Source of the DNA: Halomonas korlensis
GTDB taxonomy: Bacteria > Pseudomonadota > Gammaproteobacteria > Pseudomonadales > Halomonadaceae
NCBI RefSeq assembly: GCF_900116705.1
Contig: NZ_FPBP01000001.1
Coordinates: 547,403-611,402 of the forward strand
Length of the DNA: 64,000 nucleotides
Reading direction: 5' to 3'
In this document: one piece after another, positions 44,485 through 52,280 of the stretch
How the letters are laid out: each line of letters starts with the position of its first letter
Numbering within the stretch: position 1 is the first letter of the stretch
The notes under the pieces: model-generated
Told to the model about the DNA's origin: nothing
The model's database searches: none
Seen by the model: the letters and a program-made list of their open reading frames with translations, nothing else
Position numbers and translations under genes: made by a program

Positions 44485-46887
44485 ATGACAATGGAAACCA
44501 GCCAGGTCATGCCGTTTGAGGAGATCGACCGCAGCGCCGTGGCCCAGGTGGGCGGCAAGAACGCCTCCCTGGGCGAGATGGTGCGCCATCTGGGGGAGCA
44601 GGGGGTTGCCATACCACCGGGTTTCGCCACCACTTCGGATGCCTATTGGCAGTTCGTGGAACACAATGACTTGCGGCAGCCCGTTATCGACGCACTCGGG
44701 TCGATGAAAGCGGGTGAGGCCACCCTGCCCGAGACCGGCATACTGCTGCGTCGGCTGTTCCTGCAAGGTGACTGGCCCGATGAAACCGCCCAGGCCATCC
44801 GTGATGCCTATGCCCGACTCTGCAAACGTATCGGCCGAAATGACGCCGATGTCGCCGTGCGCTCCAGCGCTACCGCCGAGGATTTGCCCGACGCCAGTTT
44901 TGCCGGTCAACAGGAGACTTTCCTCAATATCCGCGGCGACAAGGCGCTGCTGGATGCCTGCCGTCAGTGCTTTGCCTCACTGTTTACCGACCGAGCCATC
45001 AGTTACCGAGAGACCAAAAACTTCGATCACCTGCAGGTGGCGCTTTCCGTCGGGGTTCAGGCCATGGTGCGCTCCGATATCGGTGGTTCCGGCGTGATGT
45101 TCACCATCGACCCGGAGACCGGCTTCGACAAGGTGGCGGTTATCGACGCCGCCTGGGGACTGGGGGAGACCGTGGTCCAGGGCACGGTGGAGCCGGACGA
45201 ATACCAAGTGTTCAAGCCGTTGCTGGCCAAAGACAACCTGGAACCGATCATCGAAAAGCGGCGCGGTGGCAAGGAGCTGAAGATGGTCTATGCCCTCGAT
45301 AGCGTCAAGTCCACCCGCACCGTCCCCACCTCCCGCGCCGAGCGGGAGGCGTTCGTGCTGACCGATGCCGAAATCCTGCAGCTGGGGCGCTGGGCCTGCG
45401 TCATCGAGAAACACTACGGCTGCCCCATGGATATCGAGTGGGCCAGGGATGGCGAAACTGGCGAACTGTTTATCGTCCAGGCGCGGCCGGAAACCGTACA
45501 GTCCCGCAAGGGGGCGGGCGAGTTTCTCAGCTACAGCCTGAAGAACAAGGGCGAGAAACTGGTCACCGGCCTCAGCATCGGCGATGCCGCGGTCACCGGT
45601 AAGGTCTGCATTCTGGACAGTGCCCGGGATATCGGACGCTTTATCGATGGCGCTGTACTGGTCACCGAGAACACAGACCCGGACTGGGTGCCTATCATGA
45701 AGCGCGCGGCGGCCATCGTGACTAACCATGGCGGGCGCACCTCCCATGCCGCCATTATCAGTCGCGAGCTGGGTCTGCCCGCCGTGGTCGGCACCGGCAA
45801 TGCCAGCGCGGTATTGCAGGAGGGTCAGGAGGTCACCGTTTCCTGCGCCGAGGGAGACAAGGGGTTTGTCTATGACGGCTTCGCCGAGGTGGTCACCGAT
45901 TCCATCGACCCATCCGCCCTGCCGCAAACCCGCACCAAGATTATGCTCAACCTCGCCAATCCGGCGGCCGCCCTGCGCTGGTGGCGCCTGCCTGCAGACG
46001 GTGTTGGCCTGGCACGGATGGAGTTCGTGGTGGGCAATCACATCAAGGTACACCCCATGGCGCTGGTCAATTATGACCGCCTGGAAGACACCAGCGCCAA
46101 ACGCGAGATTGACGAGCTGACAAGGGGTTATGAGGACAAGACCGACTACTTCGTCGATCAGCTGGCGCTGGGGCTGGCCCGCATCGCCGCCGCCCTGCAC
46201 CCCAGACCCGTTATTATTCGCATGAGCGACTTCAAGACCAACGAATACGCCAACCTGATTGGCGGCACGCAATTCGAGCCCCACGAAGAAAATCCCATGT
46301 TGGGATTTCGGGGAGCCTCTCGCTACTACTCTCCCCGCTACCGCGAGGGCTTCGCACTGGAGTGCCGTGCCATCAAGCGCTTGCGGGAAAAGATGGGCTT
46401 TACCAATGTCGTGGTGATGATCCCCTTCTGCCGCTCCACGTCAGAAGCCGACAAGGTGCTGGAGGTCTTGGCCGACAACGGCCTCAGACGGGGCGACAAC
46501 GACCTTGAGGTCTATGTGATGTGCGAAGTGCCCTCTAATGTCATTCTTGCCGCGGATTTTGCCGAGCGCTTTGATGGCTTCTCCATCGGTTCCAACGATC
46601 TCACTCAGCTGACACTGGGCGTGGACCGGGACTCAGATGAGCTTGCCGACCTGTTCAACGAACAGGACAAGGCGGTCAAGTGGATGATCAGCCATGTCAT
46701 CAGTGCTGCTCACGAAGCCGGAACCAAGGTGGGCCTGTGCGGACAGGGTCCAAGTGACCATCCCGAGTTTGCCGCCTTCCTGGTGGAGTGCGGAATCGAC
46801 TCGATTTCGGTCACACCTGACAGTTTCATCCGAGTCAAGGAAAAAGTCTTCGAAGCCGAGAAAAAACATTACCGCCAGAGCCAATAA
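44485..46887 (+). CDS. ppsA: Phosphoenolpyruvate synthase
   Basis: An 800-residue enzyme making phosphoenolpyruvate from pyruvate, ATP and water for gluconeogenesis. It has the N-terminal ATP-binding domain (V-G-G-K-N-A-S-L-G-E-M, R-S-S-A-T-A-E-D-L-P-D-A-S-F-A-G-Q-Q), the phosphohistidine domain with H421 in H-G-G-R-T-S-H-A-A, and the C-terminal PEP-binding domain (G-S-N-D-L-T-Q-L, C-G-Q-G-P-S-D). The His position equals that of E. coli PpsA. It starts 31 bp after gap. No adjacent PpsR-type regulatory kinase is seen. Confidence 0.96.
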   Translation: MTMETSQVMPFEEIDRSAVAQVGGKNASLGEMVRHLGEQGVAIPPGFATTSDAYWQFVEHNDLRQPVIDALGSMKAGEATLPETGILLRRLFLQGDWPDETAQAIRDAYARLCKRIGRNDADVAVRSSATAEDLPDASFAGQQETFLNIRGDKALLDACRQCFASLFTDRAISYRETKNFDHLQVALSVGVQAMVRSDIGGSGVMFTIDPETGFDKVAVIDAAWGLGETVVQGTVEPDEYQVFKPLLAKDNLEPIIEKRRGGKELKMVYALDSVKSTRTVPTSRAEREAFVLTDAEILQLGRWACVIEKHYGCPMDIEWARDGETGELFIVQARPETVQSRKGAGEFLSYSLKNKGEKLVTGLSIGDAAVTGKVCILDSARDIGRFIDGAVLVTENTDPDWVPIMKRAAAIVTNHGGRTSHAAIISRELGLPAVVGTGNASAVLQEGQEVTVSCAEGDKGFVYDGFAEVVTDSIDPSALPQTRTKIMLNLANPAAALRWWRLPADGVGLARMEFVVGNHIKVHPMALVNYDRLEDTSAKREIDELTRGYEDKTDYFVDQLALGLARIAAALHPRPVIIRMSDFKTNEYANLIGGTQFEPHEENPMLGFRGASRYYSPRYREGFALECRAIKRLREKMGFTNVVVMIPFCRSTSEADKVLEVLADNGLRRGDNDLEVYVMCEVPSNVILAADFAERFDGFSIGSNDLTQLTLGVDRDSDELADLFNEQDKAVKWMISHVISAAHEAGTKVGLCGQGPSDHPEFAAFLVECGIDSISVTPDSFIRVKEKVFEAEKKHYRQSQ

Positions 46888-46938
46888 GAGCGTACTGGTC
46901 TACAGTTCTTATGGGTCGTTCAAGAAAAGGAGTATGCA

Positions 46939-47955
46939 ATGAAGTCGTCAGCCACTATAGGGCTGTATATAGGCAATGCCATTCCCCAGGGGAGTAAAAG
47001 TGAAACTGAGGAGATTATTGATCTCTGGAAGAATCTCGAGAGCTACTTCACCGAAAAGCCCTTTGTCGCCCGCAGCGGCTTGAGAAGCGATGCTAGGTCC
47101 TACCTGATTACACTGAATGCAAGCCCGCTATTGCAAAACATGGAAAACGCCAAGGCACAGTCAGGGTCCTTTACCCTTCACCATCAGGCCTATGTCGACA
47201 ATGCCGATATTACCATTGACGGGGAACTCACCCTAACTGTCGTCAGAAATAACCATGAATTGGCAGAAGAAGAAATCTATCAGGTAGCAACAGCTTTTAT
47301 ACAGCAGTTGGTGATGGCCTCCCATATCACTTTCCCGGGCTCCATACAGATCCTGAATGCCCGCTTTACCGGCGAAGGCGCCCACCGCTATGAGGCGCAA
47401 GACTTTGACGCCAGGACATTCCATGGCGCGCGCAGTGCTTCCGTTGAGAATAAATGGCCAACATTAGAGAAACACTCTTTCGATAAAGTCTGGGCCTGGC
47501 TGGAAAGCAGCGAAGTCAGTCAAAGCTACACCGCCATTAAAAACATCAACAAGGTGCTGTCCACTCTTCTTAAGGTGGCAGAGCAACGCCACGAGTATAG
47601 CGCCAGGACCGTCCTGCTGGTTATGTACCAGATAGAGCTGCTGCTTGATTGTCGGCAATTCAACTCACTTGACCTAGTCCGAAGCCGCACTCGTTTGGTA
47701 CTGGGCAATATTCCTGAGGCAGCAGACTGCCTCAAGGAATTACACGAAGTGCGCCATCAGCTGTTTATAGCAAACCATCCGGTTCATCCGCCACCCCTGA
47801 TTTGCCACACTACTGAAACTGCGCTAAGGGAACAGTTGGGCCAACATAACAGCGCCCTCGAATCGGGAACGGCGCTGGTCTTGAAGCTGCTGCAAGACCT
47901 GATCGCTCATAATGCATATCGTTATACTTTTACGGAAAGTTTTACGCGGGATTGA
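46939..47955 (+). CDS. Unknown 338-residue protein with an HEPN-type RHx6H motif
   Basis: I do not recognise a family by overall sequence. Residues 1-175 are mixed alpha/beta. Residues 185-338 are helical and contain R-H-Q-L-F-I-A-N-H at 272-280, which fits the R-[N/D/H]-x(4-6)-H active-site pattern of HEPN ribonucleases, on a helix as expected. AAGGAG lies just before ATG 46939. Base composition is clearly more A+T-rich than in ppsA and it may have been inserted between ppsA and the pfkB-like gene. It could instead be a specific partner of the sugar enzymes. Confidence 0.7.
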   Translation: MKSSATIGLYIGNAIPQGSKSETEEIIDLWKNLESYFTEKPFVARSGLRSDARSYLITLNASPLLQNMENAKAQSGSFTLHHQAYVDNADITIDGELTLTVVRNNHELAEEEIYQVATAFIQQLVMASHITFPGSIQILNARFTGEGAHRYEAQDFDARTFHGARSASVENKWPTLEKHSFDKVWAWLESSEVSQSYTAIKNINKVLSTLLKVAEQRHEYSARTVLLVMYQIELLLDCRQFNSLDLVRSRTRLVLGNIPEAADCLKELHEVRHQLFIANHPVHPPPLICHTTETALREQLGQHNSALESGTALVLKLLQDLIAHNAYRYTFTESFTRD

Positions 47956-48038
47956 TTTTTTTCGAGCACCCTGATTGGAGTATTTGGTTTATCAATTTAA
48001 ACCTCAATGATTGAGGAGGATGCGATATCAACGCCATC

Positions 48039-48965
48039 GTGACTCTGTGCATAAAGCCTACGGTTGATCTGTTTTGTCAAACCGAGCGCCTGATCGACGA
48101 CGGCAAGAGTCGATGCCGGATCTCAAGTCGGGAGCCCGGTGGCGGCGGTATCAACGTGGCCCGCAATCTCCATGGAATGGGAATAAATGTGCTGGCGGTC
48201 CTCACAGCCGGCGGGGCCACCGGCAAACAACTGCGAGAAATGCTGGAAAGCAACAAGATTCCCTTTCGCTGTTTCGACATTGAAGACGACACCTGCCAGA
48301 GCATCGGCGTTACGGAGACATCCACCGGCAAGATGTATCACCTGGTATTTCCGGGACAGCAACTGAGCGAGCCCGAATGGCAAAACTGCCTAGTATACGT
48401 AACCAGCCTCGACCCCTGGCCTGAGTATCTGATACTCAGCGGCAGCCTGCCGGAGGGCGTACCCGATGATTTTTATGGCCGTATCGCCATGGACGCGAAG
48501 GGAAAAGGCATCAGGATAGTACTGGACACTTCCGGCAGGGCATTGGCTGCCCCCCTGAAAGCCGGCGTTTACCTGGCCAAACTCAATCGCGGTGAATTTG
48601 CCGACAGCGGTTATGCCGGCAGCCTGGACGACTACCAGAGCATGCTCGCCGCCATGGCTGAAATGGTGGCGAATGGAATGGCCGAGGCCCTGATTGTCAC
48701 CCTGGATGCGGAGGGCGCGCTGCTGGCAAGCCGCGATGGCGACAGCCTCCATGTCCGTCCACCCGCGACGAAGGTGGTAAGTCATGTGGGTGCAGGGGAC
48801 AGCTTTGTTTCGCTGCTCGTCTATCAGTTGTACCAGGGAAAATCGCTAGCAGAAGCTTATCGATATGGAGTGGCCGCAGCCGCGGCCAAGGTGCAAATAC
48901 CCGGCAATTATCTCGCTGATATGGAGCTAGTCGAGAACATCTATCAACAGATAAGCCGAAAATAG
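48039..48965 (+). CDS. pfkB: PfkB-family sugar-phosphate kinase, probably 6-phosphofructokinase II
   Basis: A kinase of the ribokinase fold, 308 residues from GTG 48039. E-P-G-G-G-G-I-N-V-A-R-N-L near the start, A-G-G-A-T-G-K-Q-L, I-L-S-G-S-L-P-E-G-V, and the catalytic Asp in G-A-G-D-S closely follow E. coli PfkB; fructose-1-phosphate kinase or tagatose kinase is the alternative. The start is odd: the strong GAGGAGG site (48013-48019) is best spaced for ATC at 48027, in the same frame and four codons upstream of GTG. The ancestral start may have been there. Confidence 0.85.
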   Translation: MTLCIKPTVDLFCQTERLIDDGKSRCRISSREPGGGGINVARNLHGMGINVLAVLTAGGATGKQLREMLESNKIPFRCFDIEDDTCQSIGVTETSTGKMYHLVFPGQQLSEPEWQNCLVYVTSLDPWPEYLILSGSLPEGVPDDFYGRIAMDAKGKGIRIVLDTSGRALAAPLKAGVYLAKLNRGEFADSGYAGSLDDYQSMLAAMAEMVANGMAEALIVTLDAEGALLASRDGDSLHVRPPATKVVSHVGAGDSFVSLLVYQLYQGKSLAEAYRYGVAAAAAKVQIPGNYLADMELVENIYQQISRK

Positions 48966-49096
48966 CAAATAGCCTATGAAGTGGGAGGCGCGTAAGAACG
49001 CTCCTCAACTGCCAGCGTCTAACCAGAGGTGTTTCTGATAGTCGCTCAATCGGTGCGATGAGTCTGAACTTACGTTTCGAGTCCGAAACCGACATC

Positions 49097-49483
49097 TTAG
49101 TCATCGTCGAGGTAGATATATCGGACGTCCGAATAGCTGTCAGCGGCGAAAGCAAAGAAGAACTTGGCCGGTTCGTCAGCGTGCACCGCGTGCTCAATAT
49201 TTCCCGGAATGAACAGGGCGGTACCTTCTGAGAGCAGGAACTCTTCGGCACCGACCCTCACGCGCGCCATTCCGGCCAGACCAAAGTAAACTTCCGGGTG
49301 GGCGTGCCTGTGGAGAGGCAAGGGCTCGCGGGGCCCGACAGACGCTACCCCACATGTCAGGCTGTCGGTCGCTGTCCGGTCGGCGGAGAAAAGCATCTTG
49401 AACCGGGCGCGATACTTGCCGTGGCATTGCAGCACTTCCTCTTCCGTTGTCCGCAAATCCCGCTGCACTGGTACATTACTCAT
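49097..49483 (-). CDS. Cupin-domain protein
   Basis: A 128-residue single-domain cupin. The metal site is seen as P-L-H-R-H-A-H-P-E-V-Y-F-G-L-A-G (three His and one Glu) with a second His in G-N-I-E-H-A-V. It could bind or oxidise a small molecule, or serve as a regulator. It is convergent with the pfkB-like gene. No operon partner is visible. Confidence 0.85.
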   Translation of the reverse strand: MSNVPVQRDLRTTEEEVLQCHGKYRARFKMLFSADRTATDSLTCGVASVGPREPLPLHRHAHPEVYFGLAGMARVRVGAEEFLLSEGTALFIPGNIEHAVHADEPAKFFFAFAADSYSDVRYIYLDDD

Positions 49484-49718
49484 GGGCTCTCTCGTATCTT
49501 GTAACGTGGTTCGCTTGAGTGCCGGTTTCGGAAGCCCGCTATCAACTGGGCGAAAGGATGCTGCCCAATATCATAACGCGTGAAAGCAGGTTACCCTGAG
49601 GTGCTGATTAACACTATAGGAGAACTAACCGGAAGCACAAACCAATGTCTCCATTTGCCTGCTCCAAAGCACATAAGGCTGCTTGGTAGGGGTGGTAGTT
49701 GGTAGAGAATTGTCGTCT

Positions 49719-49826
49719 CTACGGAGCCGCTGTGCTGGCCAGCTTGTCATAGCGGGTACCGAGGCGGCGCTTTTCCTTCAACCCGCTGAACAGGCGCTCA
49801 ACGACATTACGTTGGCGGTACTTTGG
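49719..49826 (-). mobile_element. IS5-family transposase 3' fragment
   Basis: On the minus strand the frame reads K-Y-R-Q-R-N-V-V-E-R-L-F-S-G-L-K then R-R-L-G-T-R-Y-D-K-L-A-S and a stop at 49719. This is the C-terminal end of the DDE domain of an IS5-family transposase, including the final catalytic Glu region. The rest is absent. It abuts and overlaps the end of the Crp/Fnr gene. Confidence 0.8.
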
Positions 49827-50541
49827 AAGGGTCTAGTTGGTAATGAAGATAGTTTGGATTGAACTGCGTATACTCTTTTAGACGTTCCCAATCGAGTATA
49901 AACATACGCTTATTTTCCAAGTAAATTAGATTACCTCTGTGTAACTTTCGAAGGACACGGTTGATATGTACATGCGTAATGCCCATCGACTCGCCCAGCT
50001 CAGCTTGAGTAAGCGGAAGCTCGAAGCTGTTATCTTGGGTAAGACCCGCAGCGCGCGAGCGTAGTAGCAATTCACAGAAGAGATGAGCCAAGCGCTTGTC
50101 GGCAGTTCGGGTACCCGCATTAACCAGCCACTCTCGCAGAATCGCTTCATCCACCAGCGATGACCAGATAAGCGCTCTGGCAAGCCGGAGGTTATGCTCC
50201 ATGAGGTTACTGGGCTCGTCAGGCGAAAAAATTATAACTTTTAAGGGGGTAAGCGAGCGAATCGAGTGGTCCATTTGATCCAGAATGGAAGTGTAAAGAT
50301 CGCATATATCACCGGGAATCAGGTAGGCCATGATGTGCTGCTCGCCATTCTCAAGGCGCTTATAACGGCAAGCCCAGCCCTCGGCTATGAGTCGCACCTC
50401 ATCAGGCTTTTGCCCTTCGCTGATAATGTCCACCCCTTTTTTGATGGTTGCCCGTCTCCTAACTGCACCTTCTAGAATCCGCTCTTCTTCACTGGTGAGC
50501 TCCATGAATCTTCCCAGTTTATTTATCAAGGGAGTTGTCAT
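49807..50541 (-). CDS. Crp/Fnr-family transcriptional regulator
   Basis: A 244-residue regulator. The cyclic-nucleotide-like sensor domain spans residues 15-140, and the winged HTH residues 155-220 (P-L-T-Q-A-E-L-G-E-S-M-G-I-T-H-V-H-I-N-R-V-L-R-K-L). No N-terminal Cys cluster is present, so it is not an iron-sulphur Fnr. ATG 50541 has AGGAGG seven bases upstream; the frame continues to 50640 with no site. The last residues P-S-K-V-P-P-T are encoded by the out-of-frame IS5 fragment, so the natural 3' end has been replaced. Confidence 0.85.
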   Translation of the reverse strand: MTTPLINKLGRFMELTSEEERILEGAVRRRATIKKGVDIISEGQKPDEVRLIAEGWACRYKRLENGEQHIMAYLIPGDICDLYTSILDQMDHSIRSLTPLKVIIFSPDEPSNLMEHNLRLARALIWSSLVDEAILREWLVNAGTRTADKRLAHLFCELLLRSRAAGLTQDNSFELPLTQAELGESMGITHVHINRVLRKLHRGNLIYLENKRMFILDWERLKEYTQFNPNYLHYQLDPSKVPPT

Positions 50542-51082
50542 ATTCGCCTCCTGCGAAACATGCATCAGGAAGACTTGTTTTAGGATTTGGCAGAGCTGAT
50601 CTGCTCTCCGTGAAATCACCTCTCCGAGCTTTATCGACAATTATTAAATTGAAAGCAGCTAAAGTGCTTAGTTGACGTGCAGTGTATTTAAGTAAAGCGC
50701 AACCACCGAACTTAATCAATTTTTCCAATCTGCTGACATCATCGAAACCCTCCAAATTCCATGCTGATAAGACTTCCAGCTGAGGGGCCGAGATGATGAG
50801 TAATGCTAGAGGCTCGGGACGAAATCATCGGAGGTTGGGATAGCGCTGGCGTGGCTAGGAAATGATGCGGGTGACACTTGTCATATAAGTTTGACCAAGT
50901 CTGTACCTACAACGCCCAGGACGACACCGATACAGTGGAGGACGCTGCTGACTTCCTGCGCCAGGCTTGTGGTGTATGTAGCCGGGACTAGATCGACCAC
51001 CGCGATACGGCAAGGCCATGCTCGACCGCATCGTTATCGACTGCCAGCGCTGGGAGTGGCCACAGGAAGGAGGGCTGAACAG
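50542..51082. other. Region with phage-type debris upstream of the phosphatase gene
   Basis: The first 300 bp are A+T-rich and should carry the crp-like promoter. From 50891 on, short frames look like broken phage early genes: F-D-Q-V-C-T-Y-N-A-Q-D-D then E-D-A-A-D-F-L-R-Q (stop near 50990), and A-M-L-D-R-I-V-I-D-C-Q-R-W-E-W in another frame directly before the phosphatase. The frames do not join into a complete gene. Confidence 0.4.
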
Positions 51083-51751
51083 ATGGAGCTGATCACAAAG
51101 CATGAAGAGAACACGAGCGGCCGCGACTTCTTTGTCGGTGATATTCATGGGCAATACGGGCTGCTGATGCAGGCGATGGCGCGTGTTGAGTTCGATAAGA
51201 GTCGCGATCGGCTCTTCTCGGTGGGCGACCTGGTCGACAGAGGGACGGCGTCATTCGAATGCCTGTCGCTTGCCTTTGCGCCATGGTTCTACGGGGTGCG
51301 CGGAAACCATGAGATGTTGGCACATGCAGCCCTCAACGAAGGCAGCGGTCGCGCCTGGGATCTCTGGCAGATCAATGGCGGCAGCTGGGTATATCTCCAC
51401 AACGTCCATGAGGTTCGCACCCTCCTCGACGGAGCCCTGGAGCACCTGCCTTATGCCCGGATGGTCGAGGTGGATGGCAAGCATATCGGCGTCGTCCATG
51501 CCGATCCTCCGCAAAACTGGGAATCGCTCGCGCGGGAGGATCCCTCAGCCGACCGCCATGCCTTGGTCTGGGGCCGGACACGCATCAGCGAGATGGACAG
51601 GACCCCGGTCGCCGGCATCGACGCCGTGGTCGTCGGTCACACCATCGTTGAGCAGCCGACCTCACTGGGCAATGTCCTTTACATCGATACCGGTGCCTGC
51701 CACTCGGGCTGGTTGACGCTAATCGAAGCGCGAGAGGTGTTGGCGCGGTGA
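51083..51751 (+). CDS. Phage-type serine/threonine protein phosphatase (metallophosphoesterase)
   Basis: A 222-residue enzyme of the lambda NinI/PrpA type. The metal-binding motifs are G-D-I-H-G-Q, G-D-L-V-D-R-G, G-N-H-E and G-H-T near residue 185. The ATG at 51083 follows AGGAAGGAGGG. Remains of phage-like genes lie directly upstream, suggesting it derives from a prophage ninR-like region. It may dephosphorylate proteins, but the target is unknown. Confidence 0.9.
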   Translation: MELITKHEENTSGRDFFVGDIHGQYGLLMQAMARVEFDKSRDRLFSVGDLVDRGTASFECLSLAFAPWFYGVRGNHEMLAHAALNEGSGRAWDLWQINGGSWVYLHNVHEVRTLLDGALEHLPYARMVEVDGKHIGVVHADPPQNWESLAREDPSADRHALVWGRTRISEMDRTPVAGIDAVVVGHTIVEQPTSLGNVLYIDTGACHSGWLTLIEAREVLAR

Positions 51752-52280
51752 TAGAGATCATTGAGTCTTGGCCGCCCAGTACGAACCGCATTTGGTGCAA
51801 TGTCATGAAAGTCACCAGGGCCTGAGCCGCCTGCCCTGATGTGTCGGGGACTAATTCCAGGCCACCATGCTGATAAGACATGCCTCGCATGCCAGTCGTC
51901 ATCGTTTGCGGCGCTCCCTGGAACGATACCCCCAGGCGCAAACACTGCTGATGGGATGCCCTCGAGACTCCTGTCCTGATAAACGTTCGTACCGCTGAAA
52001 AGCACCGAGGGTTATAACGCCAGGGGGCATCCATTAGTCGCAGGCCATCTCTGGCAGTGGTGGCGGGTAATACTTGGCCTGCACAATATCGCCAGACAAC
52101 GTGAGGGCTAAGTGGCATCGATGTTTTTATAACTTATTGTTTATTATGACCATGTAAGACTGCCCGTACCGGGCTCGTATTGTCTGGCAAGGTATACCGG
52201 CCCACCTGAGAAGTATTGGAAGCTCGGCATGGCAACCGTAATACTCGCCTGCAATCGTTATTTCATTGCAGGTAACCACC
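51752..52280. promoter_or_regulatory. Leader and control region of the SLC13 transporter gene
   Basis: About 530 bp without a convincing gene. GCCAGACAA (52091-52099) and TTGTCTGGC (52180-52188) are inverted copies 80 bp apart. GCCCG-TAC-CGGGC occurs at 52162-52174. CCTGCAAT (52248-52255) pairs with ATTGCAGG (52265-52272), a hairpin that covers the region just before the ATG at 52281 and may block the ribosome. Confidence 0.4.

Noticed and set aside
44977..46284. A 435-codon minus-strand frame opposite ppsA
   Set aside because: Same reason: an antisense shadow of a well-conserved enzyme with unnatural composition.
50519..50755. A 78-codon minus-strand frame upstream of the Crp/Fnr gene
   Set aside because: Overlaps the probable crp promoter and start, and has no ribosome-binding site or family features; judged non-coding.
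51585..52118. A minus-strand frame upstream of the SLC13 gene
   Set aside because: Starts inside the phosphatase gene, has no ribosome-binding site and no recognisable protein pattern.
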